NCBI RefSeq assembly: GCF_000577895.1 | Contig: NZ_HG917868.1 | Location: forward strand, 2,790,001-2,854,000 | Reading direction: 5' to 3' | Source of the DNA: Clostridium bornimense | Lineage (GTDB): Bacteria; Bacillota; Clostridia; Clostridiales; Clostridiaceae | DNA: 64,000 nt | Shown: positions 33,835 through 44,128 of the stretch, piece after piece | Numbering within the stretch: position 1 is the stretch's first letter | How the letters are laid out: each line of letters begins with the position of its first letter | Position numbers and translations under genes: made by a program | Notes under the pieces: model-generated | What the model was told of the DNA's origin: nothing | Seen by the model: only the letters and a program-made list of their open reading frames with translations | The model's database searches: none

Positions 33835-35697
33835 CTATCTCTTCTTCACTATTTCCATAACCTGCTCATACCATACTAAGAAAGATAATATTACCCAAAT
33901 CTTTCTTGACTCATCTTCTATCCCTGCTCTATGGTTTTCTAAAAGCTTTAATGCTTCTGCTTTATTTATATATTCTGGACATTCTGATCTGTTAATAATG
34001 TCCTTTGCCCAATCATACATTTCATTCTTTAACCAAACTCTAATAGGTACTGGATATCCAAGTTTTCTTCTCATTGTAACTGGATCCGGTAGTATATCCG
34101 CAAAAGTTTCTCTAAGTAGGCTCTTAGTAGTGTGTCCACCTATTTTATCATATCTACCAAGCTTACTAGCAACTTTTAAAACTTCTTTATCTAAAAATGG
34201 TACTCTAAGTTCTAAACAGTGTGCCATAGTCATTCTATCTGACTTAACTAATATATCTCCAGTAAGCCATGTATTAAAATCTATATATTGCATCTTACCA
34301 ACACCATCTAAACCTAAAGCTTTAGCCTCGTCATAAAATGGCTTAGTTATTTGTTGAGGTTTTATATTATCATTATAAAATGGTAATATTAAAGGTTTTT
34401 GTACTTCCTTAAATATATTTGCATTACCAAAATATCTTTCTTCTACAGGCGTACAACCTCTTTCAATAAAGCTCTTTCCTTTTACATGCTCTGGTATTAA
34501 CTTAGAAAAAGCTAAGAACATCTTCTTAAGTCCATTTGGAACATGATTCCACATTTTTAAAGATTCACTTTCTCTATAAATAGTGTATCCACCAAACATT
34601 TCATCTGCACCTTCACCAGAAAGTACAACAGTTACTTGCTTTCTTGCTTCTTCTGCTATGAAATATATCGGTACTGCTGAAGGATCTGCCATAGGTCCAT
34701 CTAAATGCCATACTAGCTTAGGGAACGCATCCATATATTCTTTTGCTGTTACTATTCTCTTATAACTTGATACACCTAGAGCTGCTGCTGATTCTTCTGC
34801 TAAGTTAATTTCTGAGTATCCTTCAACTTCGAATCCTACTGTAAATGTCTTTATGTCAGGTTTGTGTTGTTTTGCTAATGCCACAACTATTGTTGAATCT
34901 ATTCCACCAGAAAGGAATGAACCAACTGGAACATCTGATGTTAAATGCACTCTAACTGAGTCTTCCATTACTTCTCTTATTTCTTTCATCATAGCTGTTT
35001 TATCATTTTCTTGTGGCTTTAACTCAATCTTAAAATATCTTTCAATTTTAGTTTCACCATCGCCTACTTTTGTTAATGTACAACCTGGTTCTAGTAACAT
35101 AACATCACTATAAATTGTATGTGGTTCTGGTACAAATTGATATGTTAAATAATGTTGTAACCCATCTTTATTAACTTTTCCCATATTTCTATCAGAAAAT
35201 AAAAATGCTTTACTCTCTGATGTTAACATTAATCCGTCACTATCTTCTGTATAATAAAGTGGCTTTATACCAAATATATCTCTACATGCAAAAAGTGTAT
35301 CATTTTCTTCATCTCTGATAACTATTGCATACATACCTCTTAAATAATCAACATATTTCTTACCATATTGTGTATATGCTGCTCCAATAACTTCAACTTC
35401 TGAATCTGTTACAAATTCATAACCTAATTCTTGCAAATCTTTTCTAAGTTCTCTATAATTATAAATTTCTCCGTTAAAAACAATATTCAGTCTACCTTTA
35501 TCATAAGCATAAGGTTGATGTCCATTCGCTAAATCATTTATAGATAATCTTCTAAATCCTAAAATAGCTTTACTATCACTATATACTCCATAATCATCCG
35601 GTCCACGGTGAGCTATAATCTCGTTCATTTTTTCAACCATCGGAAGGTCTTGTTCTTTTAATCCTTGTGGTCTATATAAGCATACAAATCCGCACAT
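33835..35697 (-). CDS. asnB: Glutamine-hydrolysing asparagine synthetase
   Basis: AsnB makes asparagine from aspartate, ATP and glutamine. The 620-residue protein starts MCGFV, placing the catalytic Cys at position 2 after Met removal, which fixes the start at 35697 (GAGGAG site upstream). The glutaminase domain has RRLSINDL and FNGEIYNYREL. The synthetase domain has the PP-loop SFLSGGIDSTIV (about residues 256-267) and SGEGADEMFGGY. The frame upstream to 35751 is not part of the protein. It is monocistronic. Confidence 0.96.
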   Translation of the reverse strand: MCGFVCLYRPQGLKEQDLPMVEKMNEIIAHRGPDDYGVYSDSKAILGFRRLSINDLANGHQPYAYDKGRLNIVFNGEIYNYRELRKDLQELGYEFVTDSEVEVIGAAYTQYGKKYVDYLRGMYAIVIRDEENDTLFACRDIFGIKPLYYTEDSDGLMLTSESKAFLFSDRNMGKVNKDGLQHYLTYQFVPEPHTIYSDVMLLEPGCTLTKVGDGETKIERYFKIELKPQENDKTAMMKEIREVMEDSVRVHLTSDVPVGSFLSGGIDSTIVVALAKQHKPDIKTFTVGFEVEGYSEINLAEESAAALGVSSYKRIVTAKEYMDAFPKLVWHLDGPMADPSAVPIYFIAEEARKQVTVVLSGEGADEMFGGYTIYRESESLKMWNHVPNGLKKMFLAFSKLIPEHVKGKSFIERGCTPVEERYFGNANIFKEVQKPLILPFYNDNIKPQQITKPFYDEAKALGLDGVGKMQYIDFNTWLTGDILVKSDRMTMAHCLELRVPFLDKEVLKVASKLGRYDKIGGHTTKSLLRETFADILPDPVTMRRKLGYPVPIRVWLKNEMYDWAKDIINRSECPEYINKAEALKLLENHRAGIEDESRKIWVILSFLVWYEQVMEIVKKR

Positions 35698-35801
35698 ATA
35701 ATTACTCCTCTCAAAAGCATCCAATTTATATAATCTATTAATTATTTTCACTTAACATAACTTATATTATATCAAAAAAAGTCTACTTTAAAATAGTTTA
35801 T

Positions 35802-36593
35802 CTACTCTTCTTCAATAAATATATCTGTTACTAAAGTTTTTCTTCCAGTCTCTTTTGATTTATCATCAATATTTAGCTTCATATATCTAATCATTCCAGT
35901 TTCAATATTTAGCTGTGAAGATAATTTTATTTTAATATTATTATTCTTACTTTCATCAATACATACTTCAATCAATGCAATATTATTTTTAATAGCCTCT
36001 ACTTGACCATTAATACTAGTATCTTTAAAATTTATATACTTACATATTTCTTTTCCTATTATTTTTTCTAAATTTACATTTACCCGGCCATTCTTCTTAA
36101 CATTTTCACCGATAAAGCATGTAATAATTTCAATAATTTTCTCTTGTTGTTTTTCAATGCTTAAAGTACTATCTCCTAGCACCTCTTCATCTCCACTTAT
36201 TAAATTATACTTCAAAAGATTTGATTCTGCATATATACATCCTTTAAACTTGCCTGACTTTAATTTACGTATATTTTCTCCGAATATTTCACTATTTTCA
36301 TCAGCTTTTATTGATATGCCATCTTCCTTTGTATCTATTACATAATCATTATACTTCAGATCAATATATGTATTCTTCTTTTTAATATCTGTACACCTTA
36401 AATTTATATCAAAATTATTTTTAATACTAACATTTTCATCCTCTGATTGTAGTTTTACATTATATTCAACTCTATATTCCCTTCCTTTCTCAGGGGCAAA
36501 CTTAATTGTATAAGAATTTTTATTACATCCAGTTATTAGTGATATAACAAGAAATATCGATACTACCATACATATCTTTTTTCTTATATTCAT
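35802..36593 (-). CDS. Lipoprotein, paralogue of the next gene
   Basis: This 263-residue predicted lipoprotein has a signal peptide ending LITGC (Cys about residue 23) and a beta-rich domain beginning YTIKFAPEKGREYRVEYNVK. It shares layout with the neighbour starting at 37605: IKF-P--G-EY near the start, a DDGISIKADENSEIF-like centre, and GQVEAIKNNIALIEV then INIETGMI-type strands near the end. The pair may be DUF6263-like, but I am not sure. It has its own ribosome site (AAGGGGA). Confidence 0.7.
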   Translation of the reverse strand: MNIRKKICMVVSIFLVISLITGCNKNSYTIKFAPEKGREYRVEYNVKLQSEDENVSIKNNFDINLRCTDIKKKNTYIDLKYNDYVIDTKEDGISIKADENSEIFGENIRKLKSGKFKGCIYAESNLLKYNLISGDEEVLGDSTLSIEKQQEKIIEIITCFIGENVKKNGRVNVNLEKIIGKEICKYINFKDTSINGQVEAIKNNIALIEVCIDESKNNNIKIKLSSQLNIETGMIRYMKLNIDDKSKETGRKTLVTDIFIEEE

Positions 36594-36721
36594 ATACTTA
36601 TTTTCCCCTTTCAGTAATTTATTTCATCATGGCGATATTATACCACACTTAATATACGAAAAACATATTTTTCTATGTTTTTTGACATATTTTTCATGCA
36701 AATACTATAAAACTTTATAAA

Positions 36722-36772
36722 AAAAAGTTGCTACATAATAATTACATACGTAATATAATGTTACAACTTTAT
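36722..36772 (-). terminator. Terminator after the upstream lipoprotein gene
   Basis: A long AT-rich hairpin with AAAGTTG/CAACTTT ends lies just past the stop at 36790 and has a U-tract on the minus strand. Confidence 0.8.
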
Positions 36773-36789
36773 TTTTTTCATTATTAAGC

Positions 36790-37605
36790 TTATTTCTTTT
36801 TCATTGTAGATTTTAATATAATGTTTCCTTGTACTGATCCATCCATATCTGTATCTATTTCCATACTTTCTGTAATTCCTGTATCTACATTTATCTTAAT
36901 ATTTGCATTAAAATTTTTTAATGTACTATTATTTGTATCTAATTTTATACTATCTATATCAAAAGTGATTTCCGCTACATTGTCTTTAATTGATTTTACC
37001 TTTCCTATTAATGTAGATCCATCGACGTTTACTCCTAATGTATTCTCTGCATCTTTTCCTAATAATTTATCTAATGATATTGATATTTCTTCACCATCTT
37101 TTATCTCCATATTCTCTAGAATACAAAAATTATTTCCACCTAAAATATTTCCCTTACTACTTAAATCTACACCATACTTATTTAACTCTGCTTCCTCTTC
37201 TCCTTCAACATTATAAGTTAATATATTTCCATCTCTATCTGCTGTAATTAGAATTTTACTAGCTTTTAATTGAGATATTAACTCCTTAAACATCTCATTA
37301 TCTTCATTAACTTGCATAGATATTCCACCCATATCCATATTCATAGAAAAATCATCATACCCAACTTCTTCGGTAATTTCATCTTCTGATACATTTATAT
37401 ACTTTACATTTCCTTTAACATCACCATCTAAAGTTATTTTTTTTGTCCCCTGAGTAGCATCAATTTTTATACTACTAGTTACGCTATACTCATCTCCTAC
37501 AGAAGGATTAAATTTTATATTATATGTTTCTTTGTCAGCACATCCCGTAAATGATGCTAAAATAAATCCAACTGTAAATACCGATATCATCTTTCTAAAT
37601 TTCAT
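36790..37605 (-). CDS. Lipoprotein, paralogue of the preceding gene
   Basis: This 271-residue predicted lipoprotein has a signal peptide ending FTGC (Cys about residue 22). The mature part begins YNIKFNPSVGDEYSVTSSIK and has repeated beta strands with many Asp and Ser. It resembles its 263-residue neighbour along its length, so the pair arose by duplication. A terminator between them and separate AGGAGG-type ribosome sites indicate independent expression. The ligand or role is unknown. Confidence 0.72.
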   Translation of the reverse strand: MKFRKMISVFTVGFILASFTGCADKETYNIKFNPSVGDEYSVTSSIKIDATQGTKKITLDGDVKGNVKYINVSEDEITEEVGYDDFSMNMDMGGISMQVNEDNEMFKELISQLKASKILITADRDGNILTYNVEGEEEAELNKYGVDLSSKGNILGGNNFCILENMEIKDGEEISISLDKLLGKDAENTLGVNVDGSTLIGKVKSIKDNVAEITFDIDSIKLDTNNSTLKNFNANIKINVDTGITESMEIDTDMDGSVQGNIILKSTMKKK

Positions 37606-37701
37606 ACATAAAACCTCCTAAAATACATGTGTCTCTTTATATATTATGATTTTACCATAAATTTACTTATTGTTGTTCATTATTTCATTCCATATTAAAC
37701 A

Positions 37702-37740
37702 AAAAATGTTGCAAAATATTTTACATTTTGCAACATTTTT
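37702..37740 (-). terminator. Terminator after the DUF711 gene
   Basis: A 16-bp perfect stem (37702-37717 with 37725-37740) ends in a T run on the minus strand. Confidence 0.9.
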
Positions 37741-37744
37741 AATA

Positions 37745-39097
37745 CTAATTTTTCATTGAATGTACTGGTGCTGGTATTCTTCCACCTCTATTAACAAAAT
37801 TAGAACAATCTGAGCTATTTACTGGCATAATTGGAGCTCTTCCAAGTAGCCCTCCAAATTCAACAAAGTCTCCAACTTTCTTATTTGGAACTGGTATTAA
37901 TCTAACAGCAGTAGTCTTTTGATTAATCATACCAATAGCAGCTTCATCAGCAATGATTCCTGATAAAGTTTCTGCTGTTGTATCTCCTGGTACAGCTATC
38001 ATATCAAGACCTACTGAACATACACAAGTCATAGCCTCTAATTTTTCTAGTGTTAAGAAACCATTACTTGCAACTTCTATCATACCCTCATCTTCTGATA
38101 CCGGTATAAATGCACCACTTAAACCACCAACAAAAGAAGATGCCATAAGTCCACCTTTTTTAACTGCATCATTTAACATAGCAAGAGCTGCAGTTGTACC
38201 AGGACCTCCACAATGACCTACACCAATCTCTTCAAGTATTCTTCCAACAGAGTCACCTACTGCTGGTGTTGGTGCTAAAGATAAATCTACAATTCCAAAT
38301 GGAATTCCAAGTCTTTCAGATGCTTCTCTAGCTACCAATTGTCCCACTCTAGTAACTTTAAAGGCAGTTTTCTTTATAGTTTCTGCTACAATCTCAAAAG
38401 ATTCTCCCTTAACATCTTCTAAAGCTCTCTTAACTACTCCAGGTCCACTTACCCCTACATTTATTACTTTTTCCGCTTCTCCTACCCCATGAAAAGCTCC
38501 TGCCATAAATGGGTTATCTTCAACAGCATTACAGAATACAACAAGTTTTGCACATCCAAATCCATCTGGTGTTATTTCCGCTGTCTTCTTTATTGTTTGT
38601 CCTAAAAGCTTTACACCATCCATATTAATACCATTTTTAGTAGAACCTATGTTAACTGATGAACATACAATATCTGTTGTCGCCAATGCTTCTGGTATTG
38701 AGTTTATAAGCACTCTATCTGAGTCTGTAAATCCTTTTTGAATAAGTGCTGAGAATCCACCTATAAAATTAACTCCAACATTTTTTGCCGCTCTATCTAA
38801 AGTCTTAGCTATTTGTACATATGAGTTTGCTTTAGTAGCCGCTGCTACCATTGAAATTGGAGTTACTGATATTCTCTTATTAACAATTGGGATACCATAT
38901 TGTCTTTCTATATCTTCTCCTGTTTTTACAAGATTTTCTGCAGTTTTTGTAATTTTATCATAAATCCTATCACATAACACATTTATATCATCTGATGCAC
39001 AATCTAAAAGGCTAAGACCTAATGTAATTGTTCTTACATCAAGATTTTGATCTTTAATCATGCCTATTGTTTCTAAAATTTCATTTGAATTCAACAT
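37745..39097 (-). CDS. DUF711/UPF0210 (PFL-like) protein
   Basis: This 450-residue cytoplasmic protein belongs to the UPF0210/DUF711 family, whose fold is related to pyruvate formate-lyase. Conserved blocks are [58 protein letters not shown] and [18 protein letters not shown]. Its biochemical role is not established. It follows the ACT-domain gene by 17 bases; this pairing is conserved in Firmicutes, which suggests regulation of one by the other. Confidence 0.93.
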   Translation of the reverse strand: MLNSNEILETIGMIKDQNLDVRTITLGLSLLDCASDDINVLCDRIYDKITKTAENLVKTGEDIERQYGIPIVNKRISVTPISMVAAATKANSYVQIAKTLDRAAKNVGVNFIGGFSALIQKGFTDSDRVLINSIPEALATTDIVCSSVNIGSTKNGINMDGVKLLGQTIKKTAEITPDGFGCAKLVVFCNAVEDNPFMAGAFHGVGEAEKVINVGVSGPGVVKRALEDVKGESFEIVAETIKKTAFKVTRVGQLVAREASERLGIPFGIVDLSLAPTPAVGDSVGRILEEIGVGHCGGPGTTAALAMLNDAVKKGGLMASSFVGGLSGAFIPVSEDEGMIEVASNGFLTLEKLEAMTCVCSVGLDMIAVPGDTTAETLSGIIADEAAIGMINQKTTAVRLIPVPNKKVGDFVEFGGLLGRAPIMPVNSSDCSNFVNRGGRIPAPVHSMKN

Positions 39098-39114
39098 CTT
39101 CTAATCACCAACCC

Positions 39115-39384
39115 TTAAATATTATGCATTGAATTAAATATGTCTTCATGTTGGATTCTTATATCCACCCCAAGTTTTGATTCTAAACTAGAAAAAGTTT
39201 CTCTTAACTCTGCAATTGATTTGTTGCTCTTGGAAATATCTGTTATCATTATCATTGTAAAATATCCATCTAATATAGTTTGTGAAATATTAAGTACATT
39301 TACAGAATTCTCTGCAAGTACTTTAGTAACATCAAAAATAATACCTACTCTATCTTTCCCTACAACTGTAACAACAGCTTTCAT
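39115..39384 (-). CDS. ACT-domain protein (UPF0237)
   Basis: This 89-residue protein is a single ACT domain (VVTVVGKDRVGIIFDVTKVL), a fold that usually binds amino acids or related small ligands. It is the first gene of a two-gene unit with the DUF711 protein and probably senses a ligand for it. A GGAGGGG site precedes the ATG. Confidence 0.92.
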   Translation of the reverse strand: MKAVVTVVGKDRVGIIFDVTKVLAENSVNVLNISQTILDGYFTMIMITDISKSNKSIAELRETFSSLESKLGVDIRIQHEDIFNSMHNI

Positions 39385-39539
39385 TTTTAGCCCCTCCTAA
39401 ATATATACTATCTTAAAATTATACCATAAACCTACAATTATAATAGGAGTAAATTACAAATTTATAATATTTATTAATAGTTTTTTATTAAAATCTAATA
39501 TTGTAACAAATTTCCGCATACGAGAAATTATAAAACATA

Positions 39540-39812
39540 ATTTCGCATTTAGCATTTCATAATTCTAAATTTAAGTAATTCTACAAACAGCAAAGTGTTT
39601 TCATATTTACTATAAATCCAAAAACTTTAATCTAAGCTATATGAAGGTTCAACCTTCATTACCCCCCTGTAATGACTTCTATATCAAATTTAACTCTCTT
39701 AAGAAAAAATAATCTATTCTATACCTCAAACTTATACACCTAAATTCTAAGAAATTCTGTAAGAATTTCATCCACACCTGTGCCATGTGCCCTCATACTT
39801 GTGCCCTACTTT
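39540..39812 (+). repeat. Dispersed intergenic hairpin element, copy C
   Basis: This copy lies between the ACT gene and the ABC exporter terminator. ACAGCAAAGTGTTTTCATAT (39586-39605) is shared exactly with copy B. It has ATGAAGGT-TCA-ACCTTCAT (39641-39659) and GAAATTCT-GTA-AGAATTTC (39751-39769). The left side has heptads CGCATTT, AGCATTT (39543-39556) and the right side the TGTGCCY array (39778-39807). The first hairpin of copies A and B is missing or decayed. Confidence 0.75.
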
Positions 39813-39824
39813 GTGCACTGATTG

Positions 39825-39862
39825 AAAAAAGCTGCTACACTCTCCGTGTAACAGCTTTTTTG
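39825..39862 (-). terminator. Terminator after the ABC exporter operon
   Basis: A 16-bp stem with one mismatch (39825-39840 with 39846-39861) gives a U-tract on the minus strand, 14 bases beyond the stop at 39876. Confidence 0.88.
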
Positions 39863-39875
39863 TATCTTGTGCCTG

Positions 39876-41717
39876 TTATGACACTTCTTCTTTTTCAAAT
39901 TGACTATTATAAAGATCTGCATAGAAACCATTAGCCTTTAATAATTCTTCATGATTTCCTTGCTCAATTATATCTCCATCTTTCATTACTAAAATTAAGT
40001 CTGCATCTCTAATAGTAGATAATCTATGAGCGATAACAAAACTTGTTCTACCTTTCATTAAATTATCCATAGCTTTTTGAATAAGAACTTCTGTACGAGT
40101 ATCTACTGAACTAGTTGCTTCATCTAAAATTAATATCTTAGGATCAGCAAGTATTGCCCTGGCAATAGTAAGTAATTGCTTTTGACCTTGAGATATATTA
40201 CTTGCTTCTTCATTTAGTTCCATATCATATCCATGCGGCAATGCACGTACAAAATGATCTACATGTGCTAATTTAGCAGCTTCTATTATTTCTTCATCAG
40301 TAGCATCTAATCTACCATATCTTATATTTTCTTTAATACTTCCATTATATAACCATGTATCTTGAAGAACCATACCAAATAATTCTCTTAAATTATCACG
40401 AGTAAAGTCTTTAATATTATGACCATCTATCTCTATAGAACCACCATTAAGTTCATAAAATCTCATAAGAAGTTTAACTATAGTAGTTTTACCTGCTCCT
40501 GTAGGTCCAACTATTGCAACTCTTTGTCCTGGCTTAATCTTAGCTGAGAAATCATTTATGATTATTTTATCTTCATTATATCCAAAATGAACATCTTTAA
40601 ATTCAACAGCGCCTTCAACATCTTTAGGATTTACACCTTCTGTAACATCATCAACTTCTTCTTCCTCATCTAAGAACTCAAATACTCTTTCAGCAGCAGC
40701 CGCCGTAGATTGAAGAACATTTGCTATTTGACCTGCTTGTGATATTGGTTGCATAAATGTACGTATATATTGTGTAAATGCTACAATATCTCCAACTGTT
40801 ATTTTTCCTAATACCGCAAGCCATCCACCAAGTATTGTTACTAATACATATCCTAAGTTACCTATAAAAGTCATTATAGGCATCATCATTCCTGATAAAA
40901 ATTGTGACTTCCACGCTGACTTATATAATGTTTCATTTAATTTATTAAACTCTTCTATTGTTTCTTCTTCTCTATTAAATGCCTTCATTATATTGTGTCC
41001 ACTAAAAGTTTCCTCTACGTTACCATTTACATGTCCAAGATACTCTTGTTGATCCATAAAATACTTTTGAGATTTCTTTACTACTAACATTATTAATCCC
41101 ATAGCAATTGGTAATATCAATACTGATCCTAAAGTCATTTCCCAGCTTATAGATAACATCATAACTATTACACCAATAAGCATAGTTACAGATGTTATTA
41201 TTTGAGATAAACTTTGATTTAATGTTGTATTAACAGTATCTACATCATTAGTTATTCTTGATAGAACTTCTCCATGAGTAGTTTTATCAAAATATTTTAA
41301 AGGCATACGATTTATCTTTTTAGAAATCTCTTTTCTCAAATTATATGATACTTTTTGAGCTATTCCTGACATAACAAAGCCTTGTATAAACGATAATATT
41401 GTACTAACTATATATAATGCAACTAATCCTATGGCAATCTTCCCTATATATCCAAAATCAATAGAACCATTACCTGAACTAGAAACCTTGCTCATTAATC
41501 CATTAAATATCTCCGTTGTAGCCTTACCTAGTAACTTCGGTCCGACTATTGAAAAAGCAGTACTCCCTATTGCTAATATAAAAACTAAAATCATAGCAAT
41601 TCTATAGGGTTTTAAATACTCCATAAGCTTTTTCATTGTACCTTTAAAGTCTTTAGCTTTTTCTGTAACTACCATTGGACCTCCACCCATAGGGCCGCCA
41701 TGTTTTTTCTTACTCAT
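39876..41717 (-). CDS. ABC exporter half-transporter, canonical ATPase subunit
   Basis: This 613-residue protein has an N-terminal six-helix ABC exporter domain (about residues 35-345) and a C-terminal ATPase with Walker A GPTGAGKTT, signature ISQGQKQ and Walker B ILILDEATSSVD, including the catalytic Glu. It begins with a Gly/Pro-rich stretch (HGGPMGGGPMVV). It overlaps the upstream exporter gene by 8 bases, and the two probably form a heterodimeric multidrug-type exporter. The divergent MarR regulator suggests inducible expression. Confidence 0.94.
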   Translation of the reverse strand: MSKKKHGGPMGGGPMVVTEKAKDFKGTMKKLMEYLKPYRIAMILVFILAIGSTAFSIVGPKLLGKATTEIFNGLMSKVSSSGNGSIDFGYIGKIAIGLVALYIVSTILSFIQGFVMSGIAQKVSYNLRKEISKKINRMPLKYFDKTTHGEVLSRITNDVDTVNTTLNQSLSQIITSVTMLIGVIVMMLSISWEMTLGSVLILPIAMGLIMLVVKKSQKYFMDQQEYLGHVNGNVEETFSGHNIMKAFNREEETIEEFNKLNETLYKSAWKSQFLSGMMMPIMTFIGNLGYVLVTILGGWLAVLGKITVGDIVAFTQYIRTFMQPISQAGQIANVLQSTAAAAERVFEFLDEEEEVDDVTEGVNPKDVEGAVEFKDVHFGYNEDKIIINDFSAKIKPGQRVAIVGPTGAGKTTIVKLLMRFYELNGGSIEIDGHNIKDFTRDNLRELFGMVLQDTWLYNGSIKENIRYGRLDATDEEIIEAAKLAHVDHFVRALPHGYDMELNEEASNISQGQKQLLTIARAILADPKILILDEATSSVDTRTEVLIQKAMDNLMKGRTSFVIAHRLSTIRDADLILVMKDGDIIEQGNHEELLKANGFYADLYNSQFEKEEVS

Positions 41718-43947
41718 TGGCTAATTCCTCCTTTGAAAGTTGTGATAAAGCTATTTGCTTGTATACTTCACAATTCTTCATAAGTTCATTGTGAGTACCT
41801 ATTCCTGCTACTTTTCCTTCATCCATTACTACTATTTGATCTGCATTTATTATAGTACTTACTCTTTGTGCCACTAATAATATAGTGCTATTTTTTGTTT
41901 TCTTATTTAATGCTTTTCGTAATGCCGCATCAGTCTTAAGATCTAATGCTGAAAAACTATCATCAAATATATATATTTCTGGTTTCTTTATAAGAGCACG
42001 AGCTATAGAAAGTCTTTGTTTTTGTCCTCCAGATACGTTTGTTCCACCTTGAGATATTTCTGTCTTAAATCCATCTGGCTTACTTGATATAAATTCTGTA
42101 GCTTGTGCTATTTCTGTTGCTTCTTTTAAATCTTCTTCTGTAGCATTCTTATATCCATACTTTAAGTTACTTTCGATATCTCCTGAAAATAATATACCTT
42201 TTTGAGGAACATATCCTATTTTTTCTCTTAAGTCATGTTGCGTTACATCTTTTATATTAATTCCATCAACTAATATTTCACCTTCTGTAACATCATAAAA
42301 ACGTGGAAGAAGATTTATAACTGTTGACTTACCACTTCCTGTACTTCCAATAAAGGCCGTAGTTTCACCTGGTTTTGCAGTAAAACTTATATCTTTTAAT
42401 ACATATTCTTCTGCTCCTGGATACTTAAAACTAACATTTTTATATTCTACAACACCTTTAACAGAATCTGAGAAAGTTTTTGCATTTTTACTATCTTTTA
42501 TAGACTCTTCTGTATCTAACACTTCACATACACGTTGAGCTGATACAGATGCACGAGGTAACATTATTGATATCATAGAAATCATTAAAAATGCCATTAT
42601 AACTTGCATAGTGTATTGCATAAAGGCAGTCATATCACCAACTTGCATAATACCATCATTTATCTTATGTGCACCTACCCATACAATTAAAATTGTTACA
42701 AGATTCATTATTAACATCATAAGTGGCATCATGGTTACCATTATACGACTTACAAATAAATTTGTACCTGTAAGTTCCTTATTTACATCCTCAAATCTTT
42801 CTTCTTCATGTTTTTGATTACTAAATGCACGAATTACTAGCATTCCAGTAAGAGATTCTCTTGATACTAAGTTAAGTTTATCTACAAGTTTTTGCACTAA
42901 TTTAAACTTCGGCATAGCAAATCCAAATAACACCATAACCAAAAGAGAAATAGCTACTAAAGCAACAACTACTATCCATCCCATAGATGTATGAGTATTA
43001 ATAACTTTAATTGCTCCACCTACTCCTAAGATAGGTGCATAAAACACTATTCTTAAAAGCATTACCATAAGTAATTGAATTTGTTGAATATCATTAGTTG
43101 TACGTGTTATTAATGATGAAGTTGAGTAAGAATCAAACTCCGCATTAGAAAATCCAATAACTTTATTAAATACTTTTCCACGTAAGTTTCTTCCAAGTGC
43201 CGCTGCAACTCTTGCTCCTATTAATCCTACTAATACTGTAGCTACCATACTGGCTAGTGCTATTCCTAACATTAATGCTCCTTCAAATAATATATATCTT
43301 AATCGAAGTGTATCAGTATCAACTCCCATATTCTTATATTGATCACCAACATAAGATACAGCCATTTGATCTATCATCATATCTGGTAAATCACTGAACT
43401 TTTCATCTATTGAAGTTTTCATTGATTCAACCTGCTCTTTCGGCATACTACTCATAGCTGTAAATATATCTACACCTTCTGGTAATTGCATCATAGGAGA
43501 TTCTTCTGCTGACATATCAGCTAAATTTTCACTTTCTAATGCTGCCACTGTAACTATAGGCTTCTTTAATATTTTTGCTAACTTATCTTTTTCATCTTTA
43601 TTTTTAGTAGATAATCTATATATTTTCTCATCATGATTACTTATATATTCCTTTACACCTTTATCTACTATACTTCCACTAAGATTACTTTTATTGGCAA
43701 CTTCATAATTATCTAATAATACCTTCTTATCATCTTCATCAATAAAAAGCATTATTTTATTTAATTCCGTTTCACTAATAGCTAATGGAACTGCTTCATC
43801 AATACCATTTTGCTGGATACCTACATTAACTATATTAGACATATACTCTGGTAATGCTAAATCACAAGTTGCTTGAATAATCAGAAGCATGACAATAGCT
43901 AAAATAGACCCTATAAACGGCTTTAAATATTTTGTCAGCTTTAACAT
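41710..43947 (-). CDS. ABC exporter half-transporter, degenerate ATPase subunit
   Basis: This 745-residue partner has an enlarged extracellular loop between the first two membrane helices (about residues 35-215), which accounts for its extra length. The ATPase has Walker A GSTGSGKST and signature VSGGQKQ. Walker B reads YIFDDSFSALD, with Asp in place of the catalytic Glu, as in one subunit of heterodimeric exporters such as BmrCD or TM287/288. The pair should therefore have one active and one degenerate ATP site. It is first in the two-gene operon. Confidence 0.94.
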   Translation of the reverse strand: MLKLTKYLKPFIGSILAIVMLLIIQATCDLALPEYMSNIVNVGIQQNGIDEAVPLAISETELNKIMLFIDEDDKKVLLDNYEVANKSNLSGSIVDKGVKEYISNHDEKIYRLSTKNKDEKDKLAKILKKPIVTVAALESENLADMSAEESPMMQLPEGVDIFTAMSSMPKEQVESMKTSIDEKFSDLPDMMIDQMAVSYVGDQYKNMGVDTDTLRLRYILFEGALMLGIALASMVATVLVGLIGARVAAALGRNLRGKVFNKVIGFSNAEFDSYSTSSLITRTTNDIQQIQLLMVMLLRIVFYAPILGVGGAIKVINTHTSMGWIVVVALVAISLLVMVLFGFAMPKFKLVQKLVDKLNLVSRESLTGMLVIRAFSNQKHEEERFEDVNKELTGTNLFVSRIMVTMMPLMMLIMNLVTILIVWVGAHKINDGIMQVGDMTAFMQYTMQVIMAFLMISMISIMLPRASVSAQRVCEVLDTEESIKDSKNAKTFSDSVKGVVEYKNVSFKYPGAEEYVLKDISFTAKPGETTAFIGSTGSGKSTVINLLPRFYDVTEGEILVDGINIKDVTQHDLREKIGYVPQKGILFSGDIESNLKYGYKNATEEDLKEATEIAQATEFISSKPDGFKTEISQGGTNVSGGQKQRLSIARALIKKPEIYIFDDSFSALDLKTDAALRKALNKKTKNSTILLVAQRVSTIINADQIVVMDEGKVAGIGTHNELMKNCEVYKQIALSQLSKEELANE

Positions 43948-44038
43948 TATATTTATTCCCCTCTCCAGTTAAACTTTGTTTGTTCATTTATTATTTTACA
44001 TAACAACAATTATAATTTCATAACTATTATATGTCAAT

Positions 44039-44078
44039 AACTATTATAGTTGTATAATCTTTTGTAATGGTTTATAAT
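44039..44078 (+). promoter_or_regulatory. marR promoter with overlapping inverted repeat
   Basis: TTGTAT (44050-44055) and TATAAT (44073-44078) are 17 bases apart. An inverted repeat AACTA-TTA-TAGTT (44039-44051) overlaps the -35 and lies in the divergent control region, so it is a plausible MarR operator. A related half-site sequence lies about 20 bases to the left. Confidence 0.55.
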
Positions 44079-44128
44079 TAAAGTATTAACAATATATTAA
44101 TAATATCTTTACCAAGGAGCGAATATTT

